Shown here: positions 11,346 to 22,445 of the stretch, one piece after another
Numbering within the stretch: position 1 is the stretch's first letter
How the letters are laid out: each line of letters opens with the position of its first letter
From: Lactifluus volemus
Taxonomy: Eukaryota > Basidiomycota > Agaricomycetes > Russulales > Russulaceae
Length of the DNA stretch: 64,000 bases
Direction of reading: 5' to 3'
NCBI GenBank assembly: GCA_022376515.1
Contig: WTXI01000040.1
Coordinates: 62,001 to 126,000 of the forward strand
Position numbers and translations under genes: made by a program
The notes under the pieces: generated by a model
Database searches by the model: none
What the model saw: the letters and a program-made list of their open reading frames with translations, nothing else
What the model was told of the DNA's origin: nothing

Positions 11346-12160
11346 TCGCCGGGGTTGGCCTTGTACTTCACTTCCCGCGTTGTTTAGGTGTCATACGACG
11401 CTATATTCATGCCATGTTTCTTTTGCATCTCACTTTCATGACACAACCCCCCACGAAGCACCACATGGTGGTGCCTATCATGATACAGTGCGTCCTTGAG
11501 CGACTGCTCAGATGATATGCTTGCATGCCAACTTGTCCATTAATTTCATTTATTTGCACGGGTGTGTATACACCTCAGCACCTCATTTGATTTTTGCTGG
11601 CGGTGGGAGCCGCATGCTGATGCGCTATTTTTAATTGCCAATCTTATTGGCTCGACCGGGGCATGCCCGGGAATGTCGTGACTTTGAAGCATTTTTAGTT
11701 TCGGGACTTGGTTACTGTGAACCTTGGCAGGTACAGGGCATGCATCTCATCTATTTTGTTGCCACAGAGCACAGTTTGAGGCTTAGTGGGTAGACGTGTT
11801 CTGAGGTTGTCAAGCTAGGGACTAGAAGGCGCTCTAGCCCAACGAGTGCAAATCAAGGAACGCGAGTGGTCAGAGAGTACTTGTCGAGGTTCCGAGAGTG
11901 AGAACAGGTGTGTATGGTTGCTTTACGGGTTGCTTTACTGCTCTACTACTTGGAAGATGAATGAGTGGTAACCAAGGTATCGATAGTCTCGCCCTGGCCA
12001 ACGGGTATTATTGTACAGTACGTCAAAAGTGTGTAGTGTAAGGGCGGGACATACTGTAATAGCGCTACTGTAGTAGTATCATCATGTTCCGGCCGTAAAG
12101 CACAAGCCTTCAGCGTTGCTTTTTTTTCCCCCTCATCTCATCGATCTCAAGGTAGCAGCG
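11346..12160. other. Intergenic, no supported gene
   Basis: 3' flank of eS6 and 5' flank of the dehydrogenase gene. I looked for box C/D or H/ACA snoRNA signals, which are common near ribosomal protein genes, and found none convincing. A pyrimidine tract at 12119-12131 lies just before the next start codon. Confidence 0.4.
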
Positions 12161-15100
12161 ATGTCATCTTTGGTTCACCGACAATCTGTTCGGCAGCTTG
12201 GACTAAGAGTGGTAGTGGCACGAAGCTATCATGACGAATCGTTTGGGTTTAGAAAACCGCGCGCGTTTACTTTGCCTGATTGTGAGTCAACTCTCGTGCT
12301 CGATGCATTCGACCCGATGGATTGCTCTTTCGATTGCCAGTGGCAAGGTGGCCTATGCTGGATGACTTTTCTGACTATAGATCCCTACCTTTACAGATTC
12401 CCTTACACAGCTACATAACCGAGTCAAGAATGCGCCCCTCCTGAGATATGTCGACTCGTTACGCATGCACGGACATCGCGCCGCCCGCATTGATCCCTTG
12501 GACCTCCTTCAGCGCGAGGACGTTGATGCGCTCGACCCTGAGCGGTATGGTCTTGTTGACAGCTCCAAGAAGTACGACGTCAATGGTATCATATGGACAA
12601 AGCGAGTCGGTGAAGCACCGGACGATCCTGAGCATTGGACGCTGCGCGACATCACGGACCACATGCGTTCCGTGTATGTAGGACGCATCGCGTACGAGTA
12701 CATGCATTCGCCTTCCAAGACTGAGCGTCTTTGGTTCTCGCACATGCTGGAAGCGCTTGCGCCGCCCCTACTGGGACCTCCTCAGAAGAAGCGAATCCAC
12801 GAGCTCCTCGTTCAGAGCGAGACGTTTGATCAGTTCCTCCAGCTCAAGTTCCCCAACCTGAAGCGTTATGGTCTGGAAGGAGGCGAGTCGATGATTTCGG
12901 CTCTTGATGCCCTCTTCTCAGTTGCTGCCCGTGGTAAGCGTTTCATGGGTCATTAGGATTTCCTTTGCTCAATCAAGTTGGTGCAGCTGGTGTGCAGCAC
13001 ATCGTGCTCGCCATGCCCCATAGAGGTCGTCTGAACCTGTTGACCGGCCTGCTACAACTATCTCCAGCTTCTCTATTCCATAAAATTAAAGGTGGCTACG
13101 AGATTCCCGAAGAGTTGGGAGCTGTTGGGGATGTGATCAGTCACTTGAGTACCATCGTCCCTCCATTTTTATCTCCGAGTGCTAAAAGGTCTTCCGTCTA
13201 GTCGCCTCGCCAACGTTGACCTACGAAGGTGCTGACGTGAAAGTGTCTTTACTCCCTAACCCCTCACATCTGGAAGCTGTGAGTCCTGTCGCCCTCGGCA
13301 AGACGCGCGCGAAGCAATTCTCGCTTCTCAACTCATCGCCCGGGGACTGTATGCTCGGTGACAAGGCTATGTGTGTTCAATTGCATGGAGATGCAAGCTT
13401 TACTGGACAAGGCGTGATTATGGAGACTCTCGGGCTAAGTGCGTCACCTAAAATGGTTTGGATTCTCACCATTGACCATGCCCACAGGCAATCTTCCTCA
13501 CTTTACGAGTGGCGGAAGTGTTCACATAGTCGTCAAGTGGGTATAATCTTTATGCACGTCCGTGATCGCATGTCTGATATACATTTTATGCGTCCAGTAA
13601 CAGGTACGTAATTTCACCCCCTGACAGAGCTCTCAGTCAGTTGTCCGTGAAGCATCGGTTACACAACCCCAGCGTCGAGTGCACGTTCTTCATTGTACTG
13701 TTCTGATATCGGCAAAATGATTAATGCTCCCGTACTCCACGTTAATGGCGACTATCCAGAAGGTAGGGCTTCTTTTCTCTTCTTTTCTCTCGCTCACCCC
13801 ACCTGGAAGACGTCGCCCGGGCCATTGATATCGCATTCCAGTATCGGCATTACTTCCGTAAGGACGTAATTATTGATCTCCTAGTTTATCGTCGCTGGCA
13901 CGTCGTTCTCATCGTCCGTCTTTCTCCTGCTGAGAACATGGGCTCATAGGGGCCACAATGAACTTGACGAGCCAGCGTTCACACAACCCTTGATGTACGA
14001 GAGGATACGTTCCAGAAAGTCAGTTCCTGCACTGTATGAAGAACAACTCATCGTTCGTCTCCCTCGTCTTTCCTTGATCCCCACTCTGAGGAGCCCGGGC
14101 GATTTTAGTCGGATGACGTTATCACCTCGGTCGAGGCTCAAGCTGTGCGCGATGCGGCGCGGGGCGTTCTTGACTCGGAGCTCACTCAGGCAGATGCGCA
14201 CATCCCCAATGCAGCGATGTTTCAGGCCCAATGGCAAGGTATGGTGTGGCCTGCAGCCGAGAACGCAGAGCATGATCCCGCGACGGGCATTGCCCACGAA
14301 GTCCTGGAAAGAGTTGGGCGTGCGAGCGTGACGGTACCTTCCGGCTTTGTACGTTTCTTTGTTCCTTGTTCCGAATGGCCTGTCGCTTGACTGGATCATG
14401 ATGTGATGACGAACACAGGAGGTCCATTCAAGGCTGCAGCGCCATGTGAAGAATCGTCTACAGGCGATTGAGAAGGGCACAGGTTTAGATTGGGCTACCG
14501 CCGAGGTGGGTGGCTTCCTCTTCCACCGAACAGTCCTTCTGATGGCAGATGGATATCAGGCCATGGCATTTGGATCACTGATGCTCGAAGGATGCGACGT
14601 CCGGATCTCGGGGCAAGACGTTGGACGTGGAACATTTAGTCAAAGGTAAGTTGGTAGGAATACTATAGGGGCATTCTTGCTTTTCGCGCCGTGCAGACAC
14701 GCGATGCTCGTCGATCAAAAGACAGAGTCCGTTGTTGTCCCTCTGAACACGGAATTGGGCTCCCAAGGCAAGCTCGAGCTGGCAAATAGTACGTGATTTT
14801 ACATCGATTCATACATGGGCGCACCAGCTGAAGTGCGCCTACTGAGGCTCCTTGAGTGAGTTGGCCGTGCTCGGAGTGAGTTGTAGCCTCGGTCCCGGAG
14901 AATTTGTTGTTGTTTCTAAAATTGGAAATCTCTAAAGTTCGAGTATGGGCTGAGCTGGGAAAGGCCAAGCATCTTACCAATTTGGGAGGCACAGGTTTTT
15001 ATCCCGATCTGATCTGCAAGTGTCAATCTAATTAGCTGATTGTAACTCTTACTCACAGTTCGGGGATTTTTTCAATGGTGCTCAGGTGAGGCTAGACCCT

Positions 15101-16036
15101 GATATGCCCTGAAAATTTGTACCTATGACTACAGGTCATCATTGACACTTTTATCTCATCGGCTGAGAGTGAGTGATTTGAACGACTTCCAAGTATCTGA
15201 TGTTGATCTCTTCCACAGCCAAGTGGCTGAAACAAAGTGGAATTGTCCTACTTCTTCCTCATGGTCTTGACGGTGCTGGTCCTGAGCACTCCTCTTCGCG
15301 GCTGGAGCGCATGCTACAAGTTGAGTTTTTGGTACTTGTCAAGGTTGCAAACTGATTCTCGCGGACAGCTCACGGATGATCGCTTTTACCCCACAAATAC
15401 GTGTGCGAATGTGAACATGAATGTTGCCTTCCCAACAACTGCGGCACAGTATTTCCATCTCCTCCGTCGCCAAATCAAGCGCAACTTCCGCAAACCGCTG
15501 ATTGTAGCTGCACCAAAGGGGCTTCTGCGTCTTCCCGTATGTGGCGTCGCTGCGCACACATCGACAGTGATGAGGAAGTGACCCACTGACTGATCCGGCA
15601 GGCTGCGTCATCATCATTGTCCGAACTCGAGGAGCCGTCTACATTCCAGCCTGTGCTGCGTGATCCCCTTGTCGAGGTGCGCGGCGCTGAACGGGTCATC
15701 CTCGTCTCGGGAAAGCTCTACTATGACCTCGTGAAGGAGCGGGACACACGCGGGTTCGGTGAGCGCGTCGCGGTCGTCAGACTCGAAGAGCTATGCCCGT
15801 TCCCGTTCGAGGCACTTGGACAGGTTGTTAGCGGCGCTCATGAAGTGTGGTGGGTGCAGGAAGAACCAAGGAACCAGGGAGCTTGGACACATGTCGCCCC
15901 GCGCGCCGCTCAAGTTCTTGAACGGCCTCTCGTTTACCACGGACGTCGCGAAGATGCCGTGCCCGCGCCTGGGGTTGGTAAGCTATACCGCGAGCAGCAG
16001 GAATTAGTGATCAAAGGAGCGTTTGACGGACTCTGA
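12161..16036 (+). CDS. DHTKD1: 2-oxoadipate dehydrogenase E1 (DHTKD1-type), thiamine-diphosphate enzyme
   Basis: Mitochondrial E1 of the 2-oxoglutarate dehydrogenase family; the DHTKD1 branch decarboxylates 2-oxoadipate in lysine and tryptophan breakdown. Nineteen exons give 940 residues (human DHTKD1 is 919): 12161..12281, 12397..12933, 12987..13148, 13202..13438, 13488..13536, 13598..13603, 13653..13762, 13810..13897, 13950..14052, 14109..14348, 14419..14645, 14697..14788, 14847..14875, 14938..14994, 15059..15085, 15135..15168, 15219..15319, 15369..15536 and 15602..16036. Visible motifs are SYHDESFGF near the N-terminus, [79 protein letters not shown] and [18 protein letters not shown]. The N-terminal ~20 residues are basic and suit a mitochondrial presequence. 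Exon 6 is a 6-nt microexon, and intron 8 starts with GC. The YHDESFGF start and the length favour DHTKD1 over the longer KGD1. No frame defect. Confidence 0.93.
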
Positions 16037-16916
16037 TGGTTTAGAGCCAGTTGAGTCGGAGGAGGGTGGCACCGATGGTGCTACGATGGTTGGTCGGGAT
16101 GTACAGGATGTTCTAAACTGACGTGACTATCGCTCCCGCAATACTTCCGCAACTGTCATCGTAAATCTCCGCTTTTTTGATAGCCAAGACCCCGGTACGG
16201 GTGTAAGAAAGTCAGACAGGGCAGTTGTGAGCACAGTGGCAAAAATCGGATAGCTAGAGCAACCGTGTGGCGCCCTGTCCCTGTGGCGCCCAGGGCTGTT
16301 GTCCCTTTCGATGGCTTTCTTTCACATCAAAAGGGCTCTCCCTGGACGAGATAGACCCACATCGTGTAAAGGTTATTGTATTAACGAACACACATGTGGA
16401 TGTGACATGTCGTGAGTAGTAGGGGAGTGGGGTACGAGAGTGGTGCGAGTTGCCAATGGAAATTGAAAATTGGAGTGTACTAGCACAGGATTTTGAAACT
16501 GAAGTACGAGGAGTCGTTGCACGTGGCAACGAACGAAATTGCCGGAAGTGCCGGGGACATTTTCATTTTTCACAATTCCGCGCTTGAAATTACCTGTTCA
16601 AGTTCAACTTTCAGTTCAACGTTCAACGTCTAACCTTGACGCTGTCGGCCCACAGCCATCTCACTATCCCTAAATGTTTTTCTAACCATTCTTTTTTTTA
16701 ATAGGTAAGATCCTTAAAGTCACGTTAAACCCTGACCAGATCTTATTCCAAAATATAGAAACACTCCGATTTTCTCCCAACTCGTATCATAAAACACATC
16801 ACATCATCTTCAAACTTTGTGCGAAACCCTTCCTTTCTCTCTTCCCTCAACTGGCCGCCGCTCCCTTCACGCTTTATGGTCCCCTCCAGCCCACCACCCA
16901 CCTGAGTGAGCCCCGA
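16037..16916. other. Intergenic, no supported gene
   Basis: 3' flank of the dehydrogenase and upstream region of the Ser/Pro-rich gene. Pyrimidine-rich stretches run from about 16780 to 16900, just before the next start codon. No RNA gene or repeat seen. Confidence 0.4.
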
Positions 16917-19900
16917 ATGGCTACCAAAACTCAAACCAACCCTTCCGCCTTCTCTCGCGTCCGTTTCGGTTTAGGGTCCAAACAACGACTCCCTCCTGAC
17001 TCACCAGAAAATGAAAACGACAGTGACTGGTATCTACCCTACAACGGGCCGTACGAACTGCCTTCCACTACCCCGCTTTCACAATCCCGTGATAGTTGGG
17101 GGCAACTGCTCGGCTCAGTCCTGACCAACCTTGGGGGTACCAGGCCGTCGGAGGGGTTACATGAGTGGTCGGATGGGCGGGTCACGTCAGCTGTTCCGAG
17201 TAGTGGGATGTACGCTTCCCATCCTTATCGAATGAACGCCACACCAGATCTCACCGTACCACCTGGATCAACCACGACGACATTCAGAGGGCGCAGTACG
17301 GTTTCTCAGTCTCAACGTGGAGGCCGTCCAAGATTGAATACCACGTCCTCGACTCCGTTCGCCAACATCGACACGACCGGTGGCGTTGGGGAGTCCCCCA
17401 CGCCCGTGCAGCGGTCGTCTCTCCCCATGTCACCCCCTTTGAGTGCTTCGAGCCGCCTGAGTCTCGCGAGCATTCTTAGTTTTGGTGGGTCCACGCGGAA
17501 ATCTCGTTCAGATTCTGCTCCAGTTCCGCGTCAACGGTCCAGAAAATCTTCTCGCACTGGCCCGCCACCTCACGATCTACTACCGCAATCAAACCATCCA
17601 ACAGCACAATATGCGCGACCCTCCCGCTCTCGTAGCCCTATTCGGTTCTACCCACCGCCACCAGTGCATCGACCGCGCCGGCGGTCGAACACTTTAACTG
17701 GTGCCTCTATGACCTCTGCGCAAACTTCATCGCATAATTTTTCGCCTACGTCCCACAACAGCGACAACCCACACCCCTACGCATATCCTTTCCCCTCTTC
17801 TTGGATTGAGACTCCCCGACACGCTCCGGTTATTCAACCCGTTGTCTCACCTCCATTGGACAAAGGCAAAAGTGTGGATCGCTCGTACCAGCATCCGCGG
17901 CCCCCACCCCCGGATACCTTAAATAAAACCGAAGTCCCCGCACATCTCAAGCCCGCCTCGCGCCCCTCGTTATTGAAAACGATCTCTGCTCCAAACCTTC
18001 GCCACTTGTCTCGTCTCACGATCGGTAAACCTACATCGAGTCGAGGAAAGTACCGATGGCTATCCCCGGAAACTTGGTGTGACGCGTTGCTGTTCCCGCG
18101 CCCACGTTTCATGGTGCATACCGACGAGGAGGAGCCACCGCAGCGGTTTAGTAGCCAACAACGCGCCCCTCCCATACGTTCATCCGAAGCACGCCCTGGG
18201 AGTGAACGTGTCGCACTTTCTCAGACACAGCTACGTGCGTCTCAGTCTGCTGTGAATTTGCGGGCACCCAATTCGGAGTCATCTCCCGGCCCGCCACGAG
18301 CCGAACCTATGTTGATGGAACGAATCGAGGGCCAGTCGCCTCCACGGAGACCCCGAAGCTTTGCACAGGATGACCTCGCTCTCCCGTCACCAGTGCCATC
18401 ACTAGCAAGGTGGGTGTCATCTGATATCCCATCTCATATGTCCTAATTCACTCCAATTTTATAGGGTCCTAGAGATGGGGGCGTCCTTCGAGCGCGAGCG
18501 CGCAGAGTGGAAAGCCAAAGCAGCGCGCTCATTTCAGAGCTCCAAACTAACCCGCTCACTTGGCCGGACGCGGTCCCAGTCCGCAGGGCGTACGCGTGCG
18601 CAGCTAAAGGATGCCGGGGGCTTGGAATTTCTCGCAACCAAGACCCTCCTCGGCAATCAGCTCGCCGCTCCAACGGTTCACACCTCCACATCGAGCGACG
18701 GAACACAGACACAGCACACACGATCCTGTACATCTCACGCCCGCACCCAATCATCTGCTGGGCACTCGCGCGCTGGGTCAAAGAGCAAGTCTGCATTGCG
18801 TGCCGCAACGGGTCTGTGTATCTCTGACGACAGGATGAGTCCGAATGAGGAGCTCCTCACCCGTCATGATGGTGAGGGGAAGGCTGTGCGTGTCGAGGCT
18901 AGTCCACCAAAGCTTGACACTCCAATATTGCCCTCACCACCTGTGACAAGCGATTCCTCCGTAGGTATCGCAGTGTCCTCTCCGCCGCTATCTACCGAGA
19001 AGGATGCCCCACAGTCATCGGGACCCATTTACGTTCCTGACCACCCATATGCGCAGGGTGGTGGCCACTCTATGCCACGGCGTTCGCACACGCTTTCGCA
19101 CACTCGTTCTAGTTCTGATTATGCGGGTGCACACCCCTCCGCAGTCTCGGTTACCGCATCCGCTACTATCCTAGCAAGTGACATGTCCGCGCGACATCGC
19201 CTGCCTCCGCAATTGGTGCTTCATCCTTATGCGTCTGCTTTGGCGTACCCAAACGCAACTTCTTCGCAGGATTCTATGGTACTTCCTTTGAGTCCCCCTA
19301 AGGGGCCGCACGAAACACCTTCCGAACGGGCTCCCCCTCAACCAAAGGCAACTCCTCTGAATCCACCACGGCGCTCACCTCCGTTGTCAAATATCGATGA
19401 AGCTAGCAGAGCGGTACCTCATGCATACGCATCGAGTAGCCATCTCAGCAGCACGCCACTCATCCTCGCAGACGCGTTTTCATTTGGGCTTGAACGGCAA
19501 TTCAGTGCGGACAGTGGGCTCGGTGACAGCGACAGCAATCAAGAGGCGCCCTCTGACGTTGCGCGGCTACCCTCGTCACTCCCCAGCTCCGCACTTGCGA
19601 CCGTGCGAGAGCGGTCGCGTCCGAATCCCGCGCATCGCGGGGCGTTGCTGCCTTTGCAGTCTAATCAAGCTGCTGCGTCCTCTCCTCCGGCTGAAGCGCT
19701 CAATCTACCTGTCTTTACCGCGTCATTGTTGACTTACTCGCTCAACTCTGCGCAAGCAAGCTTGGCCGAAGAGAATCACTCAGCCTCCCGTTCGTCATCT
19801 CCACAGCAGAGCCCGCGACCGCTCAGCCGTATCGAAGACCTCGACCGTTACCGGGATTTATTCTATCAACCGATAGCCTCGGGCTCAGGTCGGACGGAAC

Positions 19901-20879
19901 ACCGCCGGGTGATGTCACGTGATGCGGGCTCTCTGGCTGGTCTGGGTGTCAGCACGGCTGGTAGTGTCTCGGGTGCGAGCGACCTCGTTGCGTACAGGCG
20001 CCAGCTAGATAGCGAGCTCGAAGCGATGCAAGATGTGAGTCATCTGGATAGGTTAGACACCCTGCAGGACAGACCGCCACGGCGTATGTGGGGATTGAGA
20101 CATGGTGGCTTGCGGGGCGACGATGGAATGGGAAGCCGTACGGATCCGAACGTGGTGCTATCCATTACTTCAGAGTCGGAAGCCGGCACAACGACCCTAC
20201 CGCTCAGATTGCATCGAAGCCTTGGCCGTCCGAGTGATGCGTCGCTTACGGTCAACATACCTCAGGATGTCGAGTCCCGTAGGTCGTCTGTGCTGGACAG
20301 ATCGGAGATAGAGGACGCAGATCATGATGGTACGTACGATCTGTCACTCGTGGGTTTATAGCAAACTGATCTCCGATCCCTGATGAAATAGAACTGTTGC
20401 GCGTGGGAACGATCGAAGCTGTATCCACACCAGCAGCAACAACCCCTACACACCGATTTTCCCTCGCGGCCGACATTCACCGGGGCCGCAGTCTTGATTC
20501 CGTCCGACCCTCTATTGCTGCCGTCGCTGCTGCAGGTGACGGGGAACATTCGACACTCCCGCCGTTGCTCGTGGTTTCCCACTATCAGAGCGGCAGTAGT
20601 GGCCGCCTACCATCCGCGCTCCCCTCTTCCACGACAGAAGTGACGCGATCGAGTTACACGACAAACGATACAGGCACCTCGCGCATCTCCGGACTATCAG
20701 ATTTTCCCGTGCCACCCACGCAGACCTCAGTCCTATCGGACCGCGAGGCGCACAGTCGGCCTATTCCTCGGAAAGACGGCTCTCCTAGTGCAGCATCGAG
20801 TTTGCCACGGCCGTCCATTGAGGATCCAAGTCAGCCGGCGGTGCGAGAACCCCGTGTTGGCGAGTCGGGCGCACCGTAG
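16917..20879 (+). CDS. Large Ser/Pro-rich, mostly disordered protein of unknown function
   Basis: Three exons, 16917..18409, 18465..20329 and 20392..20879, join in frame (introns 55 and 62 nt) to 1281 residues. The start is the first ATG of the long frame, after a pyrimidine-rich leader. Serine, proline, arginine and alanine dominate almost throughout. There are short basic clusters (RQRSRKSSRT, RPSRSRSPIRFYPPPP), many SP/TP pairs and one short helix-prone stretch at the exon 1-2 junction (ARVLEMGASFERERAEWKAKAAR). No transmembrane segment, signal peptide or known catalytic motif is visible. The makeup suggests an intrinsically disordered scaffold or regulator with many possible phosphorylation sites. 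It is not an artefact: both introns keep phase and codon use is even. I do not recognise a family. Confidence 0.8.
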
Positions 20880-22445
20880 CTGCTCAACCATTCACTTCAT
20901 TTTTTTTTCGGCAATTCCTGTTCATTTTTCAGTCGTCTTCCTCCTGGATCATATCTCACCGTACTCATACAGGCATTTCTTTGCTCAAAATATTATATTC
21001 GTGCATACACGTATATATATTTATTTTACCTCCCATTCTCGCGCGCTTGGTTACCTACAATAATTCAAGTTATTTTTTCAGTTTTTTTAGGCATTTCGAT
21101 CCTGCTCAAGCCCTCATAACACATCAGCACATTTACAATTTTTTTTATGCCTGGGAAGCGAGGACACCCCCCCGCGTATGCTACTACTGTACTGCGACCA
21201 ATTAGAATTTAACTAGTACATGTTGTCGTGATGGATGACAAACGTCAACGATGGAATTTTGATCCATTTTCTTCTCAAAAGCTAGTTCGAATGGAAGAGG
21301 GCACCATTTTGGAATTGACACCTTCGATTTTTTGTATTTTTTTGTAACCCGAGTTTGCCCGAATGATGTGCCATTGTCGGAGTTTTATTTTTTTTCAAAA
21401 CAAGCGACACGTTTCCAGTCAAATCATACATCATGCATCATGTATCAATGCATCCATGCATCACGCATCACACACGCATCATATATATCACAAACTGACT
21501 TGACCAATCGGCCTTGAAATAGTTTATATTACTATTGCTTATGAAACTGACAGGAGATTTGTCCGTTCCTTAATTCTAGGCCCCGAGATGGATTCACGAG
21601 ATTCACCACCTTATCACTGGCCATGTTGTGAAACCCGATACGGCGGCAAGCATGACAAAAAGGGAAGTGTCTTCCTTTGGGCATAGAACTCGGAGCGATA
21701 CAGAGATGGCACCGTAAAAAAAAATTGCAGGAAGTTTTTAGAAATTTCCCACACCAGATTGTGATTTTGCAGCATTTTCTTGCGGATGGCCCTCTCAGAG
21801 GAGGCTGTTACACTCAATAGAGGAGGCCCGGTGACAGCGTAGTACACGTTCTCTAAATAGTACCTGGAGAGGGTAATCACGATATCTAGAGGATACATCC
21901 CGAATCTGCCCGTGCCTCCCACTGCTTCTGGATCTCACTTAGGTGGACATGGCTCACAGGTGGCAGGGGATTCACGACCTACTCTATCGCACAATCACTG
22001 GCTTCTCCACTATCGAAGCTATGGTTAGAACAAAACCGCGGGGCAACCTTCATTTATGTGAAAAGGAGATAGATGATCATTTTCCAACTTGACCTGTATT
22101 TAGGATATCTCAGCAATCTTTATGCTTCCATGTTTGAAAACAGTAGGAGTTTGTCTTGTTATATCCGACTCGGACGATATACACTGAATATGTCTAGAAA
22201 CAGAAAACCCCTGAGCATCGATTAACCACGCATATACAACACCCCGTTCACACAAAGATAGAAAAGAGAAACGACAGAGCGTGCTGGGAGAATCCAATTA
22301 TAAAAACAAAGCAGACCAAGGGGAAGACTGGGATAGAGATAAACCGACAAGGGGTTCGCAATACCAAATCAAAGGGCCTATACGTATCCACGTCTGTATA
22401 TAGCATTGGCATTGGCAAAGGCTAACTTACACGACTGTTTTGCCT
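20880..22445. other. AT-rich intergenic region with a degenerate CAT-type repeat
   Basis: From 20900 to about 21530 the sequence is T-rich with several T5-T8 runs. Between about 21424 and 21492 short units of the form GCATCAYRCATC recur, giving a degenerate minisatellite. An open frame of about 100 codons lies at 21614..21922 (minus) and contains GTGRFGMYPLDIVITLSRYY; I do not recognise it and cannot tell gene from chance. The right end is the 3' flank of the leftward DUF6535 copy A. Confidence 0.4.

Noticed and set aside
11346..12115. Possible snoRNA near eS6 (TGATGA-like words)
   Set aside because: No paired C and D boxes with proper spacing or terminal stem.
14880..15060. Stops after VVVSKIGNL in the dehydrogenase gene suggested a pseudogene
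   Set aside because: They are in introns; exons 14938..14994 and 15059..15085 give [10 protein letters not shown] and FGDFFNGAQ.
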